Source: CAZQYB01 sp964582985
GTDB taxonomy: Bacteria > Planctomycetota > Phycisphaerae > Sedimentisphaerales > Anaerobacaceae
Direction: 5' to 3'
Length of the DNA stretch: 54,602 bases
Assembly: GCA_964582985.1 (NCBI GenBank)
Contig: CAZOUM010000012.1
Coordinates: forward strand, 1 to 54,602
Positions 7,083 to 14,690 of this stretch are shown in pieces. The stretch's first letter is position 1; each line of letters starts with the position of its first letter. The translations under genes and the position numbers were made by a program. The notes below the pieces were generated by a model. The model made no database searches, was not told where the DNA came from, and worked only from the letters and a program-made list of their open reading frames with translations.

Positions 7083-10000
7083 ATGAGACTTGAAAAAATT
7101 GTTCTTAACGGATTCAAGAGTTTCGCAGACAAAACAGAGCTTAGGTTCGATTCGTCATTAACGGCCATTGTGGGGCCCAACGGCTGCGGCAAGAGCAATG
7201 TTGTCGACGCAGTGAAGTGGGTACTTGGCGAACAAAGCGTCAAGAGCCTGCGAAGCGGGCAAATGGCCGACGTAATATTCGGCGGCAGCAGCAGCAGGAG
7301 GCGACTCGGTGCGGCTGAGGTGACTTTGCTTATTTCCAATCCGAATGGGACCGGATTAAGGCAGCTTCCGATTGATGTGGACGAGGTGCAGATATCACGA
7401 AAGATATATAAGAGCGGTGAGAGTGAATACCGGATAAACAGTAAAATCTGCCGGTTGAAGGACATTCGCGAATTGTTTATGGATACGGGCATTGGCGCCA
7501 GAGCGTACTCGATTATTGAGCAGGGCCAGATTGAACAACTGTTAAACGCGTCGAAAACAGAGAGGAGGGTCGTATTCGAAGAAGCGGCGGGGATAAGCAA
7601 ATATAAAGCGCATAAGAAAGAGGCGCTTCGCAAACTGGAATACACGGAACAAAACCTACTGCGGCTCGCGGATATTTTGGGTGAAGTGGCAAGGTCGCTG
7701 CGAAGCGTTAAACTTCAGGCGGGCAAGGCGAGAAACTACCTTCAGTACAGCCAAAGACTGAAAGAGCTGCAAGTTAATTACTTCCTGGCTGAGTACGCAA
7801 AGAACCAGATGAAAAACGCTGAGAAAAAGGCAGCCCTTGAGCGGATTGAAGAACGGTTTGCAAGTATTGCGGCGGAAGCAGCCAAGAACGACGCTTTCCT
7901 GAGCGAATTGGGGCGGAGGATAATAGAAACAGAGAACAAGCTAAACCGTACAGATAACAGCCTTGTCACCATTCAGAGCAAAATCGACCAGAATTTGCAG
8001 CGAATTGAGTTTTTGCGAAGCCGAATTGCAGAACTTCGGCAAAGAAAGGAGTCGGCACAAAAGAGAGTTGAGAAGCTGGAGGAACAGAAAGGTCAGTTCA
8101 CAGAAGATTCGAAGCAATGCAACAGCGAACAGGCAAATTGTGAGAGAAAGTATGAGGAGAAGGAACACGCGGCCGGCCAGCTGGAAGAGGCCATCCAGAA
8201 AATAAACAGCGAGTGCGTCTCGCTCGAAGCGGATTTGGAAGATGAGAAATCGGGGATAATCGATATAGTCAGAAGGACGGCCCAACTTCATAACGAAGTC
8301 CAGAGTATTTCAGTTTATCGCGACAATTTATCCAGCCAAAAAGACCGTCTTGCCGACCGGGCGACCACAGCTAAAGCAGAACTCGAAGAACTGCTAACCG
8401 ACAAAGCACAACAGCAGGCCCGCCTGAGTGATATTGAAAAGGTGTTGGAGGAGTTACAGCAGAGTTTAGATGCCAAGCGCAAAGAGACAGAGGAAATCGA
8501 CAGTCGAATCGCAGGTGACAATAAGCGCCTGGCCCATAGTAAAGAGGTCCGGAGCGCGCTGAGCAGCGAACTGGCGATATTAACGGATATGGAGAAAAAT
8601 CGCGAGGGGCTTAAGACCGGTGTTAAGAGCATTTTGCAAAGCAAGTCAATCGAAGGCAAGTTCGATTACGTCGAAGGGATACTGGCGGATATTGTTTGGG
8701 CCGATATCGAATATGCAAATGTCGTTGAGGCCGCTCTTGAGGGCAGGACCGACGCGGTGGTATGCAATAACACAAGCAGGCTTCTGGCTGATAGAGAAGC
8801 AATAGAAGAACTCGAAGGGAGGGTGAATTTTATATGCCTGGATAAGATAGAGCCGTTTGTGGACAAGAAGGATTTGTCAAAGTTTCCGGGTGTGAAGGGA
8901 AGGCTTGTTGAATTCATAAAGTATGACAGCAGATACGCGCAGTTAGTCTGGAAACTGTTAGGCAAGACGATAGTTGTCGATTCTACCGATGCAGCAATTG
9001 AATTGGCTGCAAGCCTAGGAAAGGAGTACAAATTTGTCACCCTAAAAGGTGAATTCATAAGCGGGGTCGGCTCAATAAGACTGGGCCCGCTTGGAAAAAC
9101 AACAGGTTTGATATCGCGAAAGAGTCGATTGAACCAGTTGCAGCAGACCATTGGAAAAATACAAGCAGAAATTGAAACGCTCGAAGAACAAATCGGCAAA
9201 AACAATCAGGCAAATGAACATCTGGTTAAACTGTGCAAGGAGCTGCGAACCGCTATCTATGAAGCGAATACGGAAAAGATGCAGGTGACTTCGAAGCTTA
9301 CGATTTTAGAGCAAAACATAAAGCGACTAAGCCAAGAGCAGCCGCTGCTTGCAAGTGAGATTGACCTGCTGGAAGAACAGATTGCTCAGTCGGTCCGAAA
9401 GGAATACGATTCGAAACAGAAATTGCAGGAATTGGAGGCGGTAAACGCCGAGCGGACGGCACACATAAAGGAGCTTGAGGCGAGATACGCTGAAGGAAAA
9501 GCGCAGCAGCAGTCGGCGGGCGAAAAGCTAACGGATTTGCGGGTGGCCCTCGGTCAAATCGCCGAACACCGCAAGGCACTTAAACAAACGATTGAAAGTC
9601 TGAGAAGTCAGATGCAAGAAAAACGGTCGGCTGCCGAGACGGCACAAACGGAAATAGAAAGCTGCAGCGGACAATTAGCAAAGGCACAAAGCGATATTCT
9701 GACCTGCGAGGCAGCGGTCTCAGAGCTGTTTGTTGAAAAGGAAAAGAGTCAGCAAAATAGCGGGCTTCTGCATAAAGAAATAGAGGAGATGCTCGAAAAA
9801 CAAAAACAAACAGAACAACTCGTCAGGCAAAAGAGAGCGGAGCAGAGTGAAATTGAACAGAAAATGAATGAGCTTAAGATTGAGCTGAGTCAATTGGAGG
9901 TAAAGAACCAGGACCTGGTTGAAAGGGTGCAGGAGGAACTGCAAATCGACTTAGTGGAGTCATACGAAAACTACGAGGAGAGCGATGTCGACTGGGAGAA

Positions 10001-10676
10001 GGTAAGGGAAGAAATAGCTGAGCTTCGCGGCAAAATCGAACGGCTGGGCAACGTGAATGTGGACGCAATAGCCGAGCAGGAAAATCTCGAAAAGCGACAC
10101 AGCTTTTTAAGCAGCCAGGTCGAAGACCTTAATAAGAGCAAAGCACAACTTCAGCAATTGATAATCCGTCTTAACAAAAAGAGCAGAGAGAAATTCGGGC
10201 AGACCTTCGAAGAAATCAGGATTCATTTCCAGGAAGTTTTCCGCAAGCTGTTCGGCGGGGGCAAGGCTGACATAATGCTTGAAGATGCTGAAGACATTCT
10301 CGAAGCGGGGATAGAGATAATAGCGCGTCCGCCCGGCAAGGAGACGAGGAGCATTTCGCTGCTTAGCGGCGGTGAAAAGGCGCTGACCGCAATTGCACTA
10401 CTGTTTGCAATTTTCAAGTCAAAGCCGTCACCATTCTGCTTCCTCGATGAAATTGACGCGGCACTGGATGAGGCGAACAATGAGCGTTTCAATCTGCTGC
10501 TTGGGGAATTTCTGAAGGATTCGCAGTTTATAATAATCACCCACTCCAAGCGCACGATGAGTATTGCGGATGTGCTGTTCGGGATAACAATGCAGACGCA
10601 GGGGGTAAGCAAGAAGATAAGCGTCAGATTTGATGAATGCGATACCGTTGAAGAGGAGACGGCAGCGGTAGCGTAA
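7083..10676 (+). CDS. smc: chromosome segregation ATPase SMC
   Basis: A full-length 1197-residue SMC. Residues 1-160 form the N-terminal half of the ABC ATPase head, with Walker A GPNGCGKS at 31-38 and FMDTGIGARAYSIIEQGQ following. Long coiled coils flank a hinge at about residues 515-680 (YVEGILADIVW, VVEAALEGRTDAVV). The C-terminal head has the signature LSGGEKAL at 1094-1101 and Walker B FCFLDE at 1118-1123. It dimerises through the hinge and, with kleisin ScpA and ScpB, organises and segregates the chromosome in the cytoplasm. Neither scp gene is in the window. The start follows a GAGG site closely. Confidence 0.97.
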   Translation: MRLEKIVLNGFKSFADKTELRFDSSLTAIVGPNGCGKSNVVDAVKWVLGEQSVKSLRSGQMADVIFGGSSSRRRLGAAEVTLLISNPNGTGLRQLPIDVDEVQISRKIYKSGESEYRINSKICRLKDIRELFMDTGIGARAYSIIEQGQIEQLLNASKTERRVVFEEAAGISKYKAHKKEALRKLEYTEQNLLRLADILGEVARSLRSVKLQAGKARNYLQYSQRLKELQVNYFLAEYAKNQMKNAEKKAALERIEERFASIAAEAAKNDAFLSELGRRIIETENKLNRTDNSLVTIQSKIDQNLQRIEFLRSRIAELRQRKESAQKRVEKLEEQKGQFTEDSKQCNSEQANCERKYEEKEHAAGQLEEAIQKINSECVSLEADLEDEKSGIIDIVRRTAQLHNEVQSISVYRDNLSSQKDRLADRATTAKAELEELLTDKAQQQARLSDIEKVLEELQQSLDAKRKETEEIDSRIAGDNKRLAHSKEVRSALSSELAILTDMEKNREGLKTGVKSILQSKSIEGKFDYVEGILADIVWADIEYANVVEAALEGRTDAVVCNNTSRLLADREAIEELEGRVNFICLDKIEPFVDKKDLSKFPGVKGRLVEFIKYDSRYAQLVWKLLGKTIVVDSTDAAIELAASLGKEYKFVTLKGEFISGVGSIRLGPLGKTTGLISRKSRLNQLQQTIGKIQAEIETLEEQIGKNNQANEHLVKLCKELRTAIYEANTEKMQVTSKLTILEQNIKRLSQEQPLLASEIDLLEEQIAQSVRKEYDSKQKLQELEAVNAERTAHIKELEARYAEGKAQQQSAGEKLTDLRVALGQIAEHRKALKQTIESLRSQMQEKRSAAETAQTEIESCSGQLAKAQSDILTCEAAVSELFVEKEKSQQNSGLLHKEIEEMLEKQKQTEQLVRQKRAEQSEIEQKMNELKIELSQLEVKNQDLVERVQEELQIDLVESYENYEESDVDWEKVREEIAELRGKIERLGNVNVDAIAEQENLEKRHSFLSSQVEDLNKSKAQLQQLIIRLNKKSREKFGQTFEEIRIHFQEVFRKLFGGGKADIMLEDAEDILEAGIEIIARPPGKETRSISLLSGGEKALTAIALLFAIFKSKPSPFCFLDEIDAALDEANNERFNLLLGEFLKDSQFIIITHSKRTMSIADVLFGITMQTQGVSKKISVRFDECDTVEEETAAVA

Positions 10677-10677
10677 T

Positions 10678-10750
10678 TCGTATTGCGTTCCGCCTTGCCG
10701 GATCTTCGACGTGCGTATCCGCCTTCGGCGGACAAGTGTCGTATTGCGTT
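10678..10750. repeat. 12-bp direct repeats bracketing a small hairpin
   Basis: TCGTATTGCGTT occurs at 10678-10689 and again at 10739-10750. Between them is a perfect 6-bp stem, TCCGCC-TTC-GGCGGA, at 10718-10732. No T-run follows. A related GCCTTCGGCGG word is found at about 4403, so the hairpin may belong to a dispersed small repeat. Confidence 0.55.
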
Positions 10751-10770
10751 GGGAATTGACGTATAGTGCT

Positions 10771-11109
10771 ATGAAGAAGTGCCCTTTTTGTGCAGAGGAA
10801 GTTCAGGACGAGGCGATAAAGTGCCGTTTTTGCGGCGAGTTTCTCAACAAACCAAGCGGCCCAAAGACAAAATGGTATTTTTCCACGTCTGCCGTAGTAA
10901 TCGCTTTCCTACTTGTAGGCCCGTTTGCCCTACCACTTGTATGGTATCACCCACATTACAAAAAAAATACCAAAATCATAATTACGACCATCGTTAGTAT
11001 CATTACAGCTTTGTTCATTTATCTCTTAATAAAGCTACTGCCAAACATATTTCAATATTACTCTCAATTAAATGATGTGATGAGGCAACTAAAGCATATA
11101 GGGCATTAA
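10771..11109 (+). CDS. small membrane protein with N-terminal zinc ribbon
   Basis: The start is ATG 10771, giving 112 residues that begin MKKCPFCAEEVQDEA; an open frame further upstream is only the intergenic repeat. Residues 4-24 form a CPFC...CRFC zinc ribbon of the kind found at the start of many small membrane proteins. Two hydrophobic helices follow, at about residues 40-60 and 70-90, and then a polar tail. It is likely an inner-membrane protein with a cytoplasmic zinc ribbon; its function is unknown. It follows smc but is separated by the hairpin repeat, so co-transcription is doubtful. Confidence 0.75.
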   Translation: MKKCPFCAEEVQDEAIKCRFCGEFLNKPSGPKTKWYFSTSAVVIAFLLVGPFALPLVWYHPHYKKNTKIIITTIVSIITALFIYLLIKLLPNIFQYYSQLNDVMRQLKHIGH

Positions 11110-11224
11110 CAGAGATATTTTGTACTTGTGCTGCACAAAAACATAATTGACCAAAAGAGCATAATTGGTGGCTCGTAATGTGCGTTACACCAAGTATTAG
11201 CGAATAAAACATAGAACTATGTAG

Positions 11225-11745
11225 ATACCCACGGGCAAGCCCGTGGCACTTGAAAAATCAAAATTCAAACTTCGTTTGACCTGAATCCTGGCGACCTTGC
11301 CATTCCACGTATTTCAGTATCTTTTCCTCGTTAATGCCTACCGTCGATACAAAATAACCTGGTGACCACACTACATTCTCTTTCCAGTAAACCTTCTTGA
11401 GCCAGCCAAACTTTTTCCTTAATCTACTCGCCGTTTGACCCTTCAACCGCCCCACCACTTCGCTTACCGAATACTTCGGTGGAATTATCATTAGCATGTG
11501 AATATGGTCAACTTGCATATTGTAGCTGACGATTTCGCATCCAGGCATGCTCCTGACAACTTTCGGAAAAAGTTTGGCTAAATATCCCCTCACGCCAGGA
11601 TTCAGGATACGGCGGCGATATTTCGGTATCCACACAATATGGTACTCCGTACGATAGGCACCGTGTCCTGATAATCGAATCTCCATTCAAACAGTATACC
11701 ATATCGCCGCCTACTCATTCACCCACGGGCAAGCCCGCGGAACTC
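11225..11745 (-). mobile_element. IS200/IS605-type insertion element
   Basis: A single tyrosine transposase gene is flanked by matching palindromes: CCACGGGC-AA-GCCCGTGG at 11229-11246 and CCACGGGC-AA-GCCCGCGG at 11723-11740. Terminal hairpins rather than inverted repeats are the hallmark of IS200/IS605 elements, which transpose as single-stranded DNA. The second palindrome has one mismatch in the stem. No TnpB gene is present, so this is an IS200-like arrangement. Exact ends are not fixed by the sequence. Confidence 0.75.
11258..11686 (-). CDS. tnpA: IS200/IS605 family transposase TnpA (Y1 HUH)
   Basis: The 142-residue product is full length for the Y1 transposase family. It contains the HUH motif as DHIHMLMIIPP and the catalytic tyrosine in SPGYFVSTVG, preceded by the usual EYHIVWIPKYRR start and KIxKYVEWQ end. 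It would nick and rejoin single-stranded DNA at the flanking hairpins. All key residues are present, so it may be active. Confidence 0.95.
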   Translation of the reverse strand: MEIRLSGHGAYRTEYHIVWIPKYRRRILNPGVRGYLAKLFPKVVRSMPGCEIVSYNMQVDHIHMLMIIPPKYSVSEVVGRLKGQTASRLRKKFGWLKKVYWKENVVWSPGYFVSTVGINEEKILKYVEWQGRQDSGQTKFEF

Positions 11746-11746
11746 T

Positions 11747-12048
11747 GCCCTTCGGGTTAATAGAAATGCTGGGCACTTAATGACTTCATATTGAGTCGGA
11801 CGCATTGCATATCCTGAATCAAGGCCGAATACAAGTGTCATTCCTGTGGGAAAACTGGACTCATTCCAATCACAAGAATAAGCTCAATAAAATTGGGCTA
11901 TGCAAGAAAATGAGAAAATGTTAATATGTCCCAAAGAATTGATTATTGATGAATGATTATTGATTATTTTGGTATGAACATAGGTTCCTGCCCCTGCTTT
12001 TGCAGAGGTGACAGCCTTGCGCAGAAATGACACAACGGAAAGGTTTAG
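11747..12048. other. gene-free stretch between the IS200 element and the M16 pair
   Basis: About 300 bases without a supported gene. A short plus-strand reading with a KCHSCGKTG zinc-ribbon-like word (about 11831-11910) stops soon and lacks a start, so it is at most a remnant. TTGATTATTGATGAATGATTA is a small AT-rich repeat at about 11939. The end holds GGAAAGG just before the next start. Confidence 0.5.
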
Positions 12049-13281
12049 ATGGCGGAAAAGCTGGATAAACATATCTTAAAGAACGGGCTGGTTTTGCTTG
12101 GCGAGCGGATGGAGGCGGTTGGTTCGGCGGCGTTCGGGTTTATGCTTCCGGCGGGTGCGGGGCAGCTGCCTGAGGGCTGCTGCGGTGCGGCAAATGTTAT
12201 AACCGACTGGATTTTCAGAGGTGCAGGCGATAAAGACAGCAGACAGCTCAGTGATGCACTCGATGGTCTGGGTCTGCACCGCGCCAGCTCTGTCGGCAGC
12301 AGTCATATAGGCATAGGCGCTGCGCTGGAAGCCAGCAACCTGGCTGAAGCAATAAATTTGCACGCTGACATTATTCTTAGGCCGAGCCTGAAGGAAGACC
12401 AGTTCGAATTGGCAAGGCAATTAGCAATCGATGACGTTTTGGGTTTGGACGATGACCCGCGACAAAAGGTAATGCTTAAGCTGCGAGAACAATTCTATCC
12501 CAGTCCCATGGGGCGCAATACGGCGGGAAATCTGGACGAATTGAAGTCTCTGACGGCGGGGAAAACGGAAGAAATCGTTAAGAACAACTTCAATCTGTCG
12601 CAAACGATTTTCGCGGTGGCGGGCAAATATGATTTCGATGCAGTTGTTGCACAGATGGAGAGTCTGTTTTCCCGCACCAAAACTGCACTTCGCTGCGCTC
12701 CGTTTTTGGTGCGGGACAAGGCAGGTAAGTATACGCACATAAACAACGAAGGTGCGCAGGTACATATTGGGTTTATGACGAAGACGGTCAAGCCAACCGA
12801 TGAGGACTACTACAATGCGAGGATTGCTGTATCGGTTCTTTCAGGCGGGATGAGCGCGAGGCTGTTTACAGAAGTGCGTGAAAAGCGGGGGCTGTGCTAC
12901 TCGGTCGGAGCCCGGTACCACAATCTGAAAGAGGCGGCCGGCATAATGTGCTATGCAGGCACGACGCCGGACAAGGCCCAAGAAACATTGGATGTGATTG
13001 TACAGGAGTTTAACCGGCTAAGTGAGGGAATCAGCGAAGAAGAAATCAAGCGGGCCAAAGTGGGGTTAAAAAGCGCACTGATTCTGCAAAGTGAATCTTC
13101 CAGCAGCCGAGCCGGCGCTATCGGAAGTGATTACTACATACTTGGCAGAGTCAGAAGCCTGGATGAAATAAAGAACAAGATAGAGCAGACCAGCGTTGAT
13201 TCGGTTTTAGAGTTTTTGCGAAATAATAAATTTGAAGATTTTACGGTGGTGACAATAGGACCAAAGCAAGTAAAAGTATAA
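12049..13281 (+). CDS. M16 family peptidase-like protein, catalytically inactive partner
   Basis: The 410-residue product has the two-domain M16 (pitrilysin/MPP-like) fold. The zinc site HxxEH expected near residues 48-52 is replaced by NVITD, so it cannot bind zinc in the usual way. The C-terminal domain keeps the family's GGMSARLFTEVREKRGLCYSV block with its Arg and Tyr substrate-binding residues. The next M16 gene downstream has the intact zinc site. This pairing is typical of heterodimeric M16 peptidases, in which the inactive partner helps hold the substrate. The start ATG 12049 follows GGAAAGG. Confidence 0.88.
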   Translation: MAEKLDKHILKNGLVLLGERMEAVGSAAFGFMLPAGAGQLPEGCCGAANVITDWIFRGAGDKDSRQLSDALDGLGLHRASSVGSSHIGIGAALEASNLAEAINLHADIILRPSLKEDQFELARQLAIDDVLGLDDDPRQKVMLKLREQFYPSPMGRNTAGNLDELKSLTAGKTEEIVKNNFNLSQTIFAVAGKYDFDAVVAQMESLFSRTKTALRCAPFLVRDKAGKYTHINNEGAQVHIGFMTKTVKPTDEDYYNARIAVSVLSGGMSARLFTEVREKRGLCYSVGARYHNLKEAAGIMCYAGTTPDKAQETLDVIVQEFNRLSEGISEEEIKRAKVGLKSALILQSESSSSRAGAIGSDYYILGRVRSLDEIKNKIEQTSVDSVLEFLRNNKFEDFTVVTIGPKQVKV

Positions 13282-13283
13282 GT

Positions 13284-13363
13284 GCACAAAAGCACAAAGG
13301 AAATTCGAAATCCGAAGCACGAAATACGAAACAAATTCGAATGTTCAAAATAAAAAATTCAAA
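13284..13363. repeat. dispersed AT-rich intergenic repeat (CGAAATCCGAAGCACGAAAT type)
   Basis: This stretch between the two M16 genes is built from words such as CGAAATCCGAAGCACGAAAT and CAAATTCGAATGTTCAAAAT. The same words, on the opposite strand and in similar order, occur at 35781-35945. It carries no gene. Confidence 0.65.
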
Positions 13364-13420
13364 ACGAGTCCTTCACTACGCTCAGGATACCACTGAACAA
13401 ATATAAGTTAAGAGCAATGT

Positions 13421-14638
13421 ATGGAATTTAAGAAGAAGATACTGGGAAATGGTTTAGCTATCGTTGGCGAGGTCAACAAATCAGCCAAGTCAGCGGCAGT
13501 GGGGTTTTTTGTCAAAACAGGTTCGAGAGACGAGAGCAAAGAAATAAACGGCGTCTCACATTTCCTGGAACATATGCTGTTCAAGGGCACCGAGAAGCTA
13601 AGCGCGTTTGAAGTCAGTGAAGCATTCGACCGAACAGGGGCCCAATACAACGCTTTTACAAGTGAGGAAAACACGGTTTATTATGGTGCCATGCTGCCGG
13701 AATATCTGGCTAAGGTGACAGAACTGTGGATAGAGTTGATGAGACCTGCTTTGAGAGATGATGATTTCAACATTGAAAAGAATGTAATTAAAGAAGAGAT
13801 TGCGATGTACAAGGACCTGCCGAGCTATGACGTTATGGAGAGGTGCAGAAGCCTGCACTTCGAGTCGCATCCCTGCGGCAACAGCGTTCTGGGCAGTGAG
13901 GAGAGCATAGATGGTCTTGCGGCTGAACAGATGAATAATTATTTTACGCGGCGCTATGCGCCAAATAATATTGTCCTGGCGGTTGTTGGCAATCTTGATT
14001 GGGAGCAAATCTGTTCAATTGCCCAAGACTCCTGTAGTGAGTGGCAGAAGCAGGGTGCTGGAAGAGAGCTGGCGCACTACGTGGGCAGTAAAAAGAAGAA
14101 ACGCATTGAAAAATCGAATCTTGCCCGGGAGCACATATGCCTGATGAGTCCAAGTGTGTCGGCCCAGGACCCGAGGAGATTTGCAGCGTCGCTTCTTGCG
14201 ATTATCGTCGGGGACAATGTGGGCTCGCGGTTCTACTGGGAGCTGGTTGACAAGGCATTGGCAGAGGCAGCAACAATGCAGTTCGGGGCCATGGACGGTA
14301 CGGGGGCATTTCACAGCTATATCAGATGCAGCAGGGAGGAGGAGCCAAAGGTCCTTGAGATAGTAAGGGATATCTTCAGCAGTCTGCCCCAAAGCGGCAT
14401 AAGCGACGACGAATTGAGAAAGGCCAAGAATAAGGTTCTTAGCGCTTTGGTGATAAAGAATGAGGTGCCGATGGGCCGGCTGATAGACCTCGGCTTTAAC
14501 TGGGTATATTTGAAGGAGTATCGCACCATAGAAGATGACATCAATGCAATTAAAGCTGTGACGGTCGGCGATGTAAACTCGCTAATAGGGCAGTTCAACC
14601 CAAACGATTTCACACAGTTTTCCATAGGTCCTGCTTGA
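13421..14638 (+). CDS. M16 family zinc peptidase, catalytic partner
   Basis: The 405-residue product has a complete M16 zinc site: HFLEH at residues 47-51 (His47, Glu50, His51) and the distal glutamate in KEEIAMYKD (Glu125/126). The C-terminal half contains the second M16 domain with GDNVGSRFYWELVDK. It probably forms a heterodimer with the upstream inactive paralogue and degrades peptides or processes exported proteins. No signal peptide is visible, so a cytoplasmic location is likely unless exported otherwise. The two genes are 139 bases apart, separated by a dispersed repeat. Confidence 0.93.
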   Translation: MEFKKKILGNGLAIVGEVNKSAKSAAVGFFVKTGSRDESKEINGVSHFLEHMLFKGTEKLSAFEVSEAFDRTGAQYNAFTSEENTVYYGAMLPEYLAKVTELWIELMRPALRDDDFNIEKNVIKEEIAMYKDLPSYDVMERCRSLHFESHPCGNSVLGSEESIDGLAAEQMNNYFTRRYAPNNIVLAVVGNLDWEQICSIAQDSCSEWQKQGAGRELAHYVGSKKKKRIEKSNLAREHICLMSPSVSAQDPRRFAASLLAIIVGDNVGSRFYWELVDKALAEAATMQFGAMDGTGAFHSYIRCSREEEPKVLEIVRDIFSSLPQSGISDDELRKAKNKVLSALVIKNEVPMGRLIDLGFNWVYLKEYRTIEDDINAIKAVTVGDVNSLIGQFNPNDFTQFSIGPA

Positions 14639-14690
14639 GTAATCTGTCGGACAAACAAGATTCCTATTCTTCGGGAAGAGAGAAACGAAA

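Noticed and set aside
6878..7645. 255-residue minus-strand frame overlapping the start of smc
   Set aside because: It is antisense to the most conserved part of SMC (Walker A region) and has a low-complexity Leu/Ser-rich translation.
11831..11910. zinc-ribbon-like reading (KCHSCGKTG) near the IS200 element
   Set aside because: It is too short, has no start codon in place, and stops soon after; at most a gene remnant.
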